Shown: positions 1 to 6,770, counted from the first letter of the stretch. The stretch is 8,127 nucleotides of DNA from Armatimonadota bacterium (GCA_026392135.1 JAPLCR010000514.1:1-8127), one strand, 5' to 3'. Notes: a model not told the origin generated them from the letters alone. Program-made: numbers and translations.

Positions 1-24
1 CCTTCCCCTTGTGAAGGGGTAAGG
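1..24. repeat. Hairpin at the window edge, possibly part of a dispersed repeat
   Basis: Bases 1-10 (ccttcccctt) pair with 14-19 plus 21-24 (aagggg, aagg) across a gtg loop, with one unpaired t at base 20. The bases that follow, up to about 45, are G-rich (gggttgggatggggtgg). Hairpins of the kind 'CCCCTT-loop-AAGGGG then GGTTGGGATGGGG' occur as dispersed intergenic repeats in several bacterial phyla, from memory and not checked. No second copy is present in this window. It lies beyond the moeA end, so it could also stop transcription from either side, though no clear T-run follows it. Confidence 0.45.
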
Positions 25-79
25 GTTGGGATGGGGTGGCTGGGTCAGTGCGGAGGCATTGCAGTATGGATAAGGAAGA

Positions 80-103
80 GGGCTAGGTCGTGTTGTCTAG
101 CCT
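80..103 (-). terminator. Possible terminator after moeA
   Basis: ggctag (81-86) and ctagcc (97-102) form a perfect 6-bp stem with a 10-base loop, extended by a G-T pair at 80/103. Read on the minus strand it begins 13 bases after the moeA stop codon and is followed by a pyrimidine-rich tract (ctcttcctt) instead of a clean U-run. Position favours a transcription end; the weak tail and large loop lower confidence. Confidence 0.4.
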
Positions 104-115
104 GCGTATTTACAG

Positions 116-1342
116 TTACTTTAAGTTTAGTAGTAACGCTTGGGCTTGCTCCCCTGCGTCTAATCCATTAGAGTACTCTGGAATCACTATGAGTGCATTC
201 GCGCCCATCATCGAACTCAGGCGGCTTGAGCCTTGATTTCCGGTTGTCGTGGCGACAAATCCGCTCTGTTCGAGCGTCACGATAGCACGTGCGTATTCAC
301 GGCGGGGGGGCGTGTGAGGAATCGGTTCGGATAGTGTGACGGCGATAATGGGGCGCATGATAGCATTATCTGGATAGCCCGCCATTTTTCGTAGCGCGGG
401 TCGAGCGAATAGCTCGAACGTGACCATGGCGGAGACGGGGTTACCGGGTAGCCCAAAGAAGAGGGTATTTCCTATCTGACCAAAGGCAAGGGGTTTACCG
501 GGCTTCATTGCGATGCGCCAGAACTCCAGCCTACCTAATTTCTCTAGCACTGGCTTTACGTAGTCCCTATCTCCTACCGATACGCCGCCCGCCGTGACGA
601 TAACATCTGCACCGCTGTCTACACACTGCCGAAACGCTGCCTCCGTCGCTTCAAGGTCATCGGGGATATGCGTAAGTGAGTGAAGTATCGCACCCGCCTC
701 CTGAACCATACTTCCTAGCGCGTAGCGATTACTGTCGCGTATCTTGCCTAGAGGGGGGGTAGGCTCCTCAATACCTATCAGCTCGTCTCCGGTTGAGATT
801 ACGGCGACACGTGGGCGGCGATAGACGCGAACCTGCCCATGCCCTGCCCGTGCCAGAAGTCCAATTTGTGTCGAATAGATAGGAGTTCCTTCGGTAAGGA
901 CAGTGTCGCCCTGCCGAACCTCCTCCCCTCGAAAGCGAATGTGGTCGTGCTTTCGGGCAGGGAGCAGTATTTGAACGGTGTTGCCCCCGCCAAGCCGCGT
1001 GTCCTCCACCATTACCATCGCATCTGCGCCTACGGGCATGGGGGCACCGGTCATTACGCGAATAGCAGCTCCCGTTAGCAGTTGCTGTTCGGCAAGCTCG
1101 CCTGCAACCACCTCTCCAATAACCCGCAACGTGACAGGGGTATCTGATGAGGCACTTTCGGTATCAGTAGAGAGGACAGCGTAGCCGTCTACAGCGGAGT
1201 TGTCGAAGGGCGGGAGGTCACACTCAGCAGTAATCGCTTCTGCTAACACCCTCCCCTGCGCCTCCATTAGGGAAACCGCCTCACTAGGAAGGCGGTTCGA
1301 TTGTGCGAGAATACCAGCCAACGCCTCTTCTACTGATAACAT
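116..1342 (-). CDS. moeA: Molybdopterin molybdenumtransferase MoeA
   Basis: This 408-residue protein matches the usual MoeA length (about 400). MoeA inserts molybdate into adenylylated molybdopterin in the last step of molybdenum cofactor synthesis, in the cytoplasm. Visible family motifs are PPFDNSAVDGYA (residues 44-55, with the conserved Asp52), RVMTGAPMPVGAD (95-107), STGDEL (183-188), DSNRY (203-207), TAGGVSVGDRDYVK (250-263), MKPGKPLAFG (279-288) and GLPGNPVSAMVTFELF (297-312), followed by the C-terminal domain IV. The order is that of complete MoeA. I chose the ATG at 1342 because AGAGAGG lies 5 bases upstream and MLSVEEAL is a typical N-terminus. The frame stays open to an ATG at 1399, but those 19 extra codons mostly read the duplicated DUF1501 tail in another frame. 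No other cofactor gene is in view. It is probably the original last gene of the DUF1549-DUF1501 unit, now separated from it by a toxin-antitoxin module. A gephyrin/CinA-like relative is excluded by the full motif set. Confidence 0.95.
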   Translation of the reverse strand: MLSVEEALAGILAQSNRLPSEAVSLMEAQGRVLAEAITAECDLPPFDNSAVDGYAVLSTDTESASSDTPVTLRVIGEVVAGELAEQQLLTGAAIRVMTGAPMPVGADAMVMVEDTRLGGGNTVQILLPARKHDHIRFRGEEVRQGDTVLTEGTPIYSTQIGLLARAGHGQVRVYRRPRVAVISTGDELIGIEEPTPPLGKIRDSNRYALGSMVQEAGAILHSLTHIPDDLEATEAAFRQCVDSGADVIVTAGGVSVGDRDYVKPVLEKLGRLEFWRIAMKPGKPLAFGQIGNTLFFGLPGNPVSAMVTFELFARPALRKMAGYPDNAIMRPIIAVTLSEPIPHTPPRREYARAIVTLEQSGFVATTTGNQGSSRLSSMMGANALIVIPEYSNGLDAGEQAQALLLNLK

Positions 1343-1347
1343 AAAGA

Positions 1348-1354
1348 CCTCTCT
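1348..1354 (-). promoter_or_regulatory. Ribosome binding site that sets the moeA start
   Basis: The minus strand reads AGAGAGG, then TCTTT, then ATG at 1342. It lies in the 19-base stretch between the duplicated DUF1501 tail and moeA. It supports the 1342 start over the in-frame ATG at 1399. Confidence 0.7.
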
Positions 1355-1361
1355 TGGCTTT

Positions 1362-1421
1362 CTACGCAACCACGCCCTTCGCCACATTGCCGAACACATC
1401 GGTCAGGCGATAGTCGCTCCC
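1362..1421 (-). pseudogene. Orphan copy of the 3' end of the DUF1501 gene (direct repeat, copy 1)
   Basis: Bases 1362-1415 are identical to 2232-2285, and 58 of 60 positions match if extended to 1421/2291. On the minus strand it encodes GSDYRLTDVFGNVAKGVVA and a TAG stop, against GRDYRLTDVFGNVAKGVVA in the intact gene. Identity ends sharply at the last base of the stop codon on one side and just past the G(R/S)D codons on the other. Nothing upstream of it, towards vapC, resembles the rest of a DUF1501 gene, so it is a fragment. The lack of any silent change in 54 bases indicates a recent copy or ongoing conversion. Confidence 0.9.
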
Positions 1422-1452
1422 GAAAACAGTGCAGCACGGAGATCTGGCGATA

Positions 1453-1872
1453 TTACCGTAACGAGGGAATAACCTCAAACGGGGTCTTGCCATGTATCTG
1501 GTAGACATAAAAGTCGGGGTCAAGTGTGAAGACTCTATGGATGCCGAGAGTTTCTGCGGCGACAACGAGCGTTGCATCGCCTAAATCCATAGGCGTACTT
1601 GAATACTGCCGCATTAGTGCTTGCGTTCTTTGAATATCCTGCCCCGTCAACTCATGTATCTCCAAAATGCCTCGGTCAACATACTCCCACAAAACCAGTT
1701 GGCGGTCAAAGCGTCTTTTCGCTCCTACAAGATGCATCGCCTCTCCGAAGCAAGCCCAAGTGGTGATAAGCGTTTCTCTCATTTTCGCAAGGGTTGTGGC
1801 GCACAGCAGATGCTGTTCTCTCTGGTTTGGAACTACGAGAGCGATAAGCGGGCTAGCATCGCAGAGTATCAT
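1453..1872 (-). CDS. PIN-domain toxin, VapC family
   Basis: A 139-residue single-domain protein of typical VapC size. VapC toxins are Mg-dependent endoribonucleases, often cutting tRNA or rRNA; the target here cannot be read from sequence. The acidic PIN residues are in place: Asp5 in ILCDASPLIAL, Glu44 in FGEAMHLVG, Asp96/Asp99 in MDLGDATLV and Asp118/Asp120 in FTLDPDF. The domain looks intact and probably active. The start overlaps the antitoxin stop as ATGA (1869-1872), and no good Shine-Dalgarno lies upstream, so translation is likely coupled to the antitoxin. The stop is 31 bases from the orphan DUF1501 tail. Which RNA it cuts, or whether it acts as a toxin at all, is inference from family and arrangement. 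Confidence 0.88.
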   Translation of the reverse strand: MILCDASPLIALVVPNQREQHLLCATTLAKMRETLITTWACFGEAMHLVGAKRRFDRQLVLWEYVDRGILEIHELTGQDIQRTQALMRQYSSTPMDLGDATLVVAAETLGIHRVFTLDPDFYVYQIHGKTPFEVIPSLR

Positions 1873-2135
1873 GGGAAGCGAAAACCTAAGCGATTATACT
1901 TCTCATAGAGTGCTTGCGTATAGGCACTATCCTCCTCTTCCAAGTTATCATCGGGCAACGAGCGGGCTAAGTCAATTAGGCACTGAAGGTTTTCTTGAAA
2001 GTGAACAGGCTCTTCTTGTGCGGTAGCCTCTTCTTCCATTGCAGTAATGGCTATACGCTTGTCAAGGGAAATACCGTCCGCTTTGCTCAACGCCTCGCGC
2101 CATGTTCCTTCAAATATCTTTGTTTCAACAGCCAT
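1869..2135 (-). CDS. Putative antitoxin partner of the PIN toxin (VapB-like)
   Basis: An 88-residue acidic protein directly upstream of, and overlapping by 4 bases, the PIN toxin gene; this position and size fit an antitoxin. It shows no obvious AbrB, ribbon-helix-helix or Phd motif to my eye. The N-terminus (TKIFEGTWREAL, then ISLDKRIAITAM, residues 5-35) resembles small PIN-associated proteins that begin with a 'FxGTWEEI...L..RV.L.V' pattern, seen in cyanobacteria and related genomes (from memory). An acidic middle (MEEEATAQEEP, 33-43) is followed by a likely helical, negatively charged C-terminal half ending NRLGFRFP. The ATG at 2135 follows a very purine-rich site (GGGAGGGGAGAGAA), and a TACAAT box lies 38 bases upstream. 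Toxin binding and self-regulation are expected from the family arrangement, not seen. Confidence 0.75.
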   Translation of the reverse strand: MAVETKIFEGTWREALSKADGISLDKRIAITAMEEEATAQEEPVHFQENLQCLIDLARSLPDDNLEEEDSAYTQALYEKYNRLGFRFP

Positions 2136-2173
2136 TTCTCTCCCCTCCCTTCTCCGCTAGAGAATTGGTAACT

Positions 2174-2179
2174 ATTGTA
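2174..2179 (-). promoter_or_regulatory. Candidate -10 box for the toxin-antitoxin operon
   Basis: The minus strand reads TACAAT, one base off the sigma-70 consensus TATAAT, 38 bases before the antitoxin ATG. The best -35 is poor (TTCGGT, 16 bases upstream). Toxin-antitoxin pairs usually carry their own promoter, and the position fits. Confidence 0.4.
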
Positions 2180-2199
2180 CTCCTATTTCGAGCGAACCG

Positions 2200-2219
2200 A
2201 ACCGTCTTTGACGACGGTT
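2200..2219. other. Perfect 7-bp hairpin between the DUF1501 stop and the vapB promoter
   Basis: aaccgtc (2200-2206) and gacggtt (2213-2219) pair around a 6-base loop, tttgac. It begins 12 bases after the DUF1501 stop on the minus strand. No U-run follows on that strand (CGGTTCGC), so it is a weak intrinsic terminator. It could instead be an operator for the toxin-antitoxin promoter, since it sits 20 bases upstream of the -10 box and covers or abuts the -35 region, or a mark of the insertion end. Confidence 0.45.
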
Positions 2220-2231
2220 TATCGTGTCGCG

Positions 2232-2291
2232 CTACGCAACCACGCCCTTCGCCACATTGCCGAACACATCGGTCAGGCGATAGTCTCGCCC
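2232..2291 (-). repeat. Direct repeat copy 2, the 3' end of the intact DUF1501 gene
   Basis: This is the partner of 1362-1421: the first 54 bases (2232-2285) are identical, and 58 of 60 overall. It is the genuine end of the DUF1501 coding region, including its TAG stop at 2232-2234. Both copies have the same orientation, so recombination between them would delete, not invert, the toxin-antitoxin module. Confidence 0.92.
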
Positions 2292-3656
2292 TTGAAATCG
2301 GTAGGTCAGTTTTGTATGCTCAATGCCGAACAGGTAGAGCATGGTGGCGTGGAGGTCGTGGGTATGGAAAGGGTTTTCGGCGGCGGCGTACCCTAAATCG
2401 TCTGTCGCGCCGTAGGTCGTGCCGCCCTTTACGCCACCTCCCGCCATCCAGATGGAGTAGCCTTTTATGTGGTGGTCGCGTCCATCGCCTTGCGCCATTG
2501 GGGTACGCCCGAACTCGCCGCCCCACAGAATGAGCGTGTCCTCCAGCATACCGCGCTGTTTCAGGTCGGTAATAAGTGCCCAGCAGGCGCGGTCAACCTC
2601 TTCGCCCTTGAGAGCAATGTCGTTCTTCAGGTTGCCGTGATGATCCCAATCGCGATGATAGAGCTGTATGAAACGCACGCCCTTCTCCGCGAGCCGACGG
2701 GCAAGTAGGCAGTTCGACGCGAAGGAGCCGTCTCCCGGCTTCGCCCCGTACATCTCAAGTGTCTCCGGCTTCTCTTGTGAGACATCCATCAGCCCGGGCA
2801 CACTCGTCTGCATACGGAACGCCATTTCGTACTGTGCGATACGCGTGAGGATTTCGGGGTCTTGCGTCGCCTTAAAGCGATCTTCATTCAGTGATCGGAT
2901 CGCGTTTAACAGGTGCCGCTCTTCTGTTCTTTCAACCTTCTCAGGGTTATCCAGATAGAGTACGGGTTCGCCTTTTGAGCGTAAATGTACCCCTTGAAAG
3001 CGTCCCGGAATAAACCCCGCAGACCACTGCCGTGCCGCGATAGGCTGCATCTGCCAGCCGCGCCCTGCTGAGGTGAGGACGACATAGCCGGGCAGGTCCT
3101 CCGTCACAGAGCCTAGTCCATAGAGAAGCCATGACCCCATACTAGGTCGCCCTGAAAACGGCGAACCGGTGTTCATAAGTGTATGCGCGGGGTCGTGGTT
3201 TATCTGGTCGGAGTTCATAGAGCGAACAATGCAGAGTTCGTCGGCGACTTTGGCGAGTTGCGGGAAGATACTACTAATCTCCTGCCCGTTTTTACCTGCC
3301 TTCACAAAGTCGTGTTGCCCACCGTAACAGACCAGTTTCGAGCCTTGTAGTTGGGCTATCTGTTGACCTTTGGTAAAGGAATCGGGCATAGGCTTGCCGT
3401 GCATTTCGCGTAGCTTCGGCTTGAAGTCGAACGTCTCAAGATGAGAGGGTCCCCCTGCCATATAGAGGTGTATGACGCGTTTGATGCGAGGCTTGTAGTC
3501 TAGCTTCTGCACTACGCCGCGCCAATGCTCCCCCTTCTTGGGTGCGTCCGCGAATGCGGCAGGCTCTAAGAGAGATGCAAGGGCGAGTGTTCCAATTCCA
3601 GTGGCACTTCGACTGAGAAACAGTCGCCGCGTAATATCGTTGAGGTCTTTTTCCAC
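2232..3656 (-). CDS. DUF1501 family protein, Tat-exported (sulfatase-like fold)
   Basis: A 474-residue protein of full family length. The N-terminus has a twin-arginine signal: TRRLFLSRSATG (residues 9-20) followed by a hydrophobic stretch to about residue 30, so export in folded form is expected. Family hallmarks are VIHLYMAGGPSHLETFD (61-77), INHDPAHTLMNTG (152-164), RFIQLYHRDWDHHGN (328-342), ILWGGEFGRTP (376-386), GRDHHIKGYSIWMAGGG (392-408), HTHDLHATMLYLFGI (431-445) and the end GRDYRLTDVFG. DUF1501 proteins are related to the alkaline phosphatase/sulfatase superfamily, and the Asp/His-rich motifs could hold metal, but their substrate is unknown. The start is GTG with AAGGAG 8 bases upstream. 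It is the second gene of a pair with the DUF1549/DUF1553 protein, the standard arrangement. Its last 54 bases are duplicated at 1362-1415. The family call is firm; any biochemical role is unproven. Confidence 0.93.
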   Translation of the reverse strand: MEKDLNDITRRLFLSRSATGIGTLALASLLEPAAFADAPKKGEHWRGVVQKLDYKPRIKRVIHLYMAGGPSHLETFDFKPKLREMHGKPMPDSFTKGQQIAQLQGSKLVCYGGQHDFVKAGKNGQEISSIFPQLAKVADELCIVRSMNSDQINHDPAHTLMNTGSPFSGRPSMGSWLLYGLGSVTEDLPGYVVLTSAGRGWQMQPIAARQWSAGFIPGRFQGVHLRSKGEPVLYLDNPEKVERTEERHLLNAIRSLNEDRFKATQDPEILTRIAQYEMAFRMQTSVPGLMDVSQEKPETLEMYGAKPGDGSFASNCLLARRLAEKGVRFIQLYHRDWDHHGNLKNDIALKGEEVDRACWALITDLKQRGMLEDTLILWGGEFGRTPMAQGDGRDHHIKGYSIWMAGGGVKGGTTYGATDDLGYAAAENPFHTHDLHATMLYLFGIEHTKLTYRFQGRDYRLTDVFGNVAKGVVA

Positions 3657-3660
3657 TGAT

Positions 3661-6600
3661 CTAACTCCTTGTTATCGTCTCGTGTAGATTCAAAAGGACA
3701 CGGGCTATCTGAATGTAGGTTGCGAGTTCTTCGGCATTTGTAGGTTTGGCACTCTCTTCTGAGAACATATCGGCGACGGCAGCCGGTTTTGCTTGGAAGT
3801 ACTGCCGCATCTGCTGAAAGAGCGTTCGGAGTGTCGCTATCTCTTTCACGGAAGCTTTTCGGGATGCGACACGGAGAAAGCCGTAGTTCACGCGTGCCTC
3901 AAAGGTAGCCTCCTTCGATATCATCAGAGCGGCAAGCCCACGTGCCGCATCTACAAATTCGGGGTCGTTCAACAGTACGAGCGACTGCAAAGGGGTGTTC
4001 GAGGTGCTACGGGAACAGGTTCCCTCCTCACGACTAGGTGCATCGAATGCAGCAAGTGCAGGGTGCAGGAAAGTGCGTTGCCAGTGCGTATAGAGTCTTC
4101 GTCGACGTAGCCCCTCTCCCGCGTCGTCTGCCCATTCACGGTGTGGGAAATTCAGCGATGAAAGGTAGCCCGCGGGTTGAGTTGGATACACGCTTGCTCC
4201 GCCAATTTTGTCAACCAAGATACCTCCTGCCGATAGTGCGGCATCGTGGATAAACTCCGCGTCGAGGCGTAGTGCAGACTGCCGAGCGTAGTAGCGGTTG
4301 TAGGGGTCTTTCGCGAGGAGGTCAGGGCGAGTCACCGAAGACTGCCGATAGGTTGCAGTGGTTACTATCAGCTTGACGATGTGCTTCACATCCCAACCAC
4401 TCCTCACAAACTCAGCGGCTAGCCAGTCCAGTAGTTCGGGATGCAGTGGAGGCTCGCCCTGACCGCCGAAATCCTCCACGCTCTTACTTAGCCCTACGCC
4501 GAAGTAGAGTTTCCACATCCGGTTCACGAAGACTCGCGCCGTAAGAGGGTTATCTTTAGCAGTAAGCCAGTCTGCAAGGTCAAGTCGGGTCATTTTGGGC
4601 TTAGTGGGCTGTTTGAAGAAGCCGGGTATCGCCGCCTGAACCACCTCGCCTGAATCGTCCATCCAGTTGCCGCGTGGAAGAATATGCACGATGCGAGGCG
4701 TGTTCGTGGTTTCGGAGACGAGGGTGCGTGGGATGGCTCCCAATAGCAGTTGCCTATCTCGCTCCAACTCTGCAAGAGGTTGCCGTAGAGCCGCCGTTTC
4801 GCCGGCAATACCCTTATAGTAGTTGAGAACAACCTTCTGCTCTTCGGGAGAGCGGGTCTTACGGATAAGCGCGAGAACGTTATCGGGTATCCCATTACCG
4901 TTAGTATCTGCATTGGGGACGGAGCTGAGCGAGACGCGGAAACGCCCTACTTCGTGGTGCGGCATAGCACCATGCACAAGGCGGACGATGAGGCGAACAT
5001 CCTTCCCGCCCTGTATCGGCTCTTTCAAGCGAAACGCAAAAGTGTACGCTCGACCATGCACGGAAGCCCATGTCGTTTTCGGGCTACCGTCTATCATCGC
5101 CATTACGGGATACCCCTCCTCTTCGCGCGATACGTAGACGCTCTCGAAGGGGGCGGACTTGGGAGGCTCGTTTCCTACCTGAACCGCTACCTGAAACTCG
5201 CTTAAAGCGGCGTAGTAGCCTGCACGCGCCACGCCGTTGCCAGGTAGCGAACCGTCGCCTATCACCTCTAGCCGCAGGGCGGTGATAATGGGCTTGTCGG
5301 CGGGGAGCATTACCTCATAAGTATCGAATGCGGGAAACTTGCCGCCAGCGACTACCGAGTTATCGGGCTGAACCGTCATGGTAGAGCCGCCTGTAGAGGT
5401 TGCACTGAAAGGCTTTATCGCCTTCCAATCGAGCGATTTTGCGCTGTCGAGTTCGCGAATTTGCGCCTCCCAATGCGCCGCCCCGCGCTGATAATTGACA
5501 TCGGGAAGTGTGCTAATAACCTCGTTTTGCACCTTAATTTCGGCATCTAACTGTTTAAGGCGGGTCTGCTGTTCAGGGGTGGGAACGCGCATGGAGGGAC
5601 CCCACTCTTCGTTGGGGTAGCCGCCGCCATAGTAGCCCTTCTCGTTCAAATCGGCGAAGAACGCCGCCGTTTGGTAGAAGTCTTTCTGCGTGAATGGGTC
5701 GAACTTATGCGAGTGGCACTCCGCGCATCCCAGAGTAGAGCCGAGCCACGTTATCGAGAGGTTCTTCACGCGGTCAACGGCGTACTTAGCGCGGTACTCC
5801 TTGTCCTGAATACCGCCCTCCGTACTCATCATTCCGAGTCGGTTGTAGGCGGTTGCGACTCTCTGTTCTTGCGTCGCATTGGGTATCAGGTCTCCTGCCA
5901 GTTGCTCACGGGTAAATGCGTCGAAGCGTTTGTTCGTGTTGAAAGAGTCTATCACGTAGTCGCGGTAGGGATGGACGCTCACGTCTTGGTCACCGTGATA
6001 CCCCACCGTGTCGGCGTAGCGCACAAGGTCGAGCCAGAACTGCGCCATTCTTTCACCGTAGTGCAGAGTACTAAGATATGTGTCCACGCGCCGTTCATAA
6101 GCGTCGGGGCGTTTGTCGGTGAGGAACGAGAGAACGTCTTCTGTTTTAGGGGGTAGCCCTGTAAGGTCAAGGGAGAGGCGGCGAAGCAGGGTGGCTTTGT
6201 CGGCTTGCGGAGACGGGGTAAGCCCCCCTTTGAAGAGAGTTGCGAGGACAAACCTATCAGCGGAGTTCTTCGACCACTGCGCGTAAACCCCGCCAATCTG
6301 TGGTGGGTTCACACGGACGACAGGTTGATATGCCCAGTGCCCTTCCCACTTTGCGCCCTGCTCAATCCATCGTTTCAGGATAGCAAGCTCTTTAGGCTTC
6401 ATCGTCTTGCCCATTGAGGCAGGAGGCATACGGAGAGCAGAGTCTTTCGCGGTTATGCGTTGCCACGCAACACTATGTTCTAGGCTTTTGGAGACAAAGG
6501 GAGCCGTGCTATTTCGCTTGTCTTTTGCGCCCTCCTCTGTGTCGAGGCGGAGGTTGCCTTTACGGGCGTTCTTGTCGAAGCCGTGACACTTATAGCAGTA

Positions 6601-6711
6601 CTCTGAGAGAATAGGACGAATGTCTCGATTGAAGCGGACATCGCTGGTTTGTGCGAACGTGATACTGCTCACGCAAACCCAAAGTGTAAGGACGTATAGG
6701 ATTCTTTTCAT
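3661..6711 (-). CDS. Secreted DUF1549/DUF1553 protein with Planctomycete-type cytochrome c domain
   Basis: A 1016-residue protein, a usual size for this architecture. Residues 1-20 form a Sec signal peptide (MKR, hydrophobic core, SSITFA before Q21). Residues 25-120 are the Planctomycete cytochrome c domain: heme motif C39-Y-K-C42-H43 and a candidate axial Met at M95 (RMPP). DUF1549 follows (about 148-355), including LRRLSLDLTGLPP and a second CxxCH at 329-333 (CAECHSHKFDPF), typical of the family. The middle (about 435-600) looks like a beta-rich, discoidin-like carbohydrate-binding region (MAMIDGSPKTTWAS, 538-550), then a calcium-loop-like DTNGNGIPD (602-610). DUF1553 spans about 705-1005, with NPLTARVFVNRMW, the LSKSVEDFGGQGEPP stretch (741-755) and RSTSNTPLQSLVLLNDP. 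Function is unknown; such genes are often placed in polysaccharide or sulfated glycan use. It is the first gene of the operon, 4 bases from the DUF1501 gene. Start: ATG with GAGGTGAG upstream. Whether heme is attached is inferred. Confidence 0.93.
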   Translation of the reverse strand: MKRILYVLTLWVCVSSITFAQTSDVRFNRDIRPILSEYCYKCHGFDKNARKGNLRLDTEEGAKDKRNSTAPFVSKSLEHSVAWQRITAKDSALRMPPASMGKTMKPKELAILKRWIEQGAKWEGHWAYQPVVRVNPPQIGGVYAQWSKNSADRFVLATLFKGGLTPSPQADKATLLRRLSLDLTGLPPKTEDVLSFLTDKRPDAYERRVDTYLSTLHYGERMAQFWLDLVRYADTVGYHGDQDVSVHPYRDYVIDSFNTNKRFDAFTREQLAGDLIPNATQEQRVATAYNRLGMMSTEGGIQDKEYRAKYAVDRVKNLSITWLGSTLGCAECHSHKFDPFTQKDFYQTAAFFADLNEKGYYGGGYPNEEWGPSMRVPTPEQQTRLKQLDAEIKVQNEVISTLPDVNYQRGAAHWEAQIRELDSAKSLDWKAIKPFSATSTGGSTMTVQPDNSVVAGGKFPAFDTYEVMLPADKPIITALRLEVIGDGSLPGNGVARAGYYAALSEFQVAVQVGNEPPKSAPFESVYVSREEEGYPVMAMIDGSPKTTWASVHGRAYTFAFRLKEPIQGGKDVRLIVRLVHGAMPHHEVGRFRVSLSSVPNADTNGNGIPDNVLALIRKTRSPEEQKVVLNYYKGIAGETAALRQPLAELERDRQLLLGAIPRTLVSETTNTPRIVHILPRGNWMDDSGEVVQAAIPGFFKQPTKPKMTRLDLADWLTAKDNPLTARVFVNRMWKLYFGVGLSKSVEDFGGQGEPPLHPELLDWLAAEFVRSGWDVKHIVKLIVTTATYRQSSVTRPDLLAKDPYNRYYARQSALRLDAEFIHDAALSAGGILVDKIGGASVYPTQPAGYLSSLNFPHREWADDAGEGLRRRRLYTHWQRTFLHPALAAFDAPSREEGTCSRSTSNTPLQSLVLLNDPEFVDAARGLAALMISKEATFEARVNYGFLRVASRKASVKEIATLRTLFQQMRQYFQAKPAAVADMFSEESAKPTNAEELATYIQIARVLLNLHETITRS
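3665..3670 (-). promoter_or_regulatory. Ribosome binding site for the GTG start of the DUF1501 gene
   Basis: AAGGAG on the minus strand lies inside the last codons of the DUF1549 gene (ACA AGG AGT TAG), 8 bases before the GTG at 3656. It supports this rare start and points to translational coupling in the two-gene operon. Confidence 0.75.
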
Positions 6712-6752
6712 GGCGAAACTCTCACCTCACAACAGATTTCACAGTCGTGATT

Positions 6753-6770
6753 CTAGTTTCGACTCAACAT
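6753..6770 (-). CDS. Possible five-codon leader ORF upstream of the DUF1549 gene
   Basis: A perfect AGGAGG (6779-6784) sits 8 bases before ATG TTG AGT CGA AAC TAG, coding MLSRN. It ends 41 bases before the start of the DUF1549/DUF1553 gene. The Shine-Dalgarno is stronger than that of the main gene. It may be a leader peptide that tunes translation or transcription downstream, or chance. No amino-acid run that would point to classical attenuation is present. Confidence 0.3.
   Translation of the reverse strand: MLSRN

Larger units (their letters stand above)
1362..2231. other. 870-bp repeat-bounded segment carrying the toxin-antitoxin pair
   Basis: The segment runs from the start of repeat copy 1 to just before copy 2, so one repeat unit plus the unique part is 870 bp. 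It holds vapB, vapC and their likely promoter and no integrase or transposase. Hand counts of single 60-base lines inside it give 28, 29 and 32 G+C (lines 1621, 1921, 2041), against 33, 34 and 40 in three neighbouring-gene lines (2521, 601, 3001), a hint of different base composition. Recombination between the repeats would excise it and leave moeA 19 bases behind the DUF1501 stop. That it arrived as an insertion is inference. Confidence 0.5.

Noticed and set aside
1343..1399. N-terminal extension of MoeA to the ATG at 1399
   Set aside because: The 19 extra codons mostly read the duplicated DUF1501 tail in the wrong frame, and the ribosome binding site is just before 1342.
1362..1577. 71-residue minus-strand ORF ending GVVA
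   Set aside because: Its upstream part is vapC read out of frame. Only the last 19-20 residues are meaningful, as the orphan DUF1501 end.
1667..2026. 119-residue plus-strand ORF opposite the toxin-antitoxin genes
   Set aside because: It overlaps two genes with family and operon support, has no recognisable motif and no good ribosome binding site.
1362..2291. Insertion sequence or transposon
   Set aside because: No transposase, no terminal inverted repeats and no short target duplication are visible; the flanking repeats are direct and 54 bp long.
2102..2533. 143-residue plus-strand ORF
   Set aside because: It is antisense to the DUF1501 gene and the vapB 5' region, with arginine-rich low-complexity content and no family resemblance.
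5671..6156. 161-residue plus-strand ORF
   Set aside because: It is antisense to the well-supported DUF1549 domain; the reading frame is a by-product of that gene's codon use.
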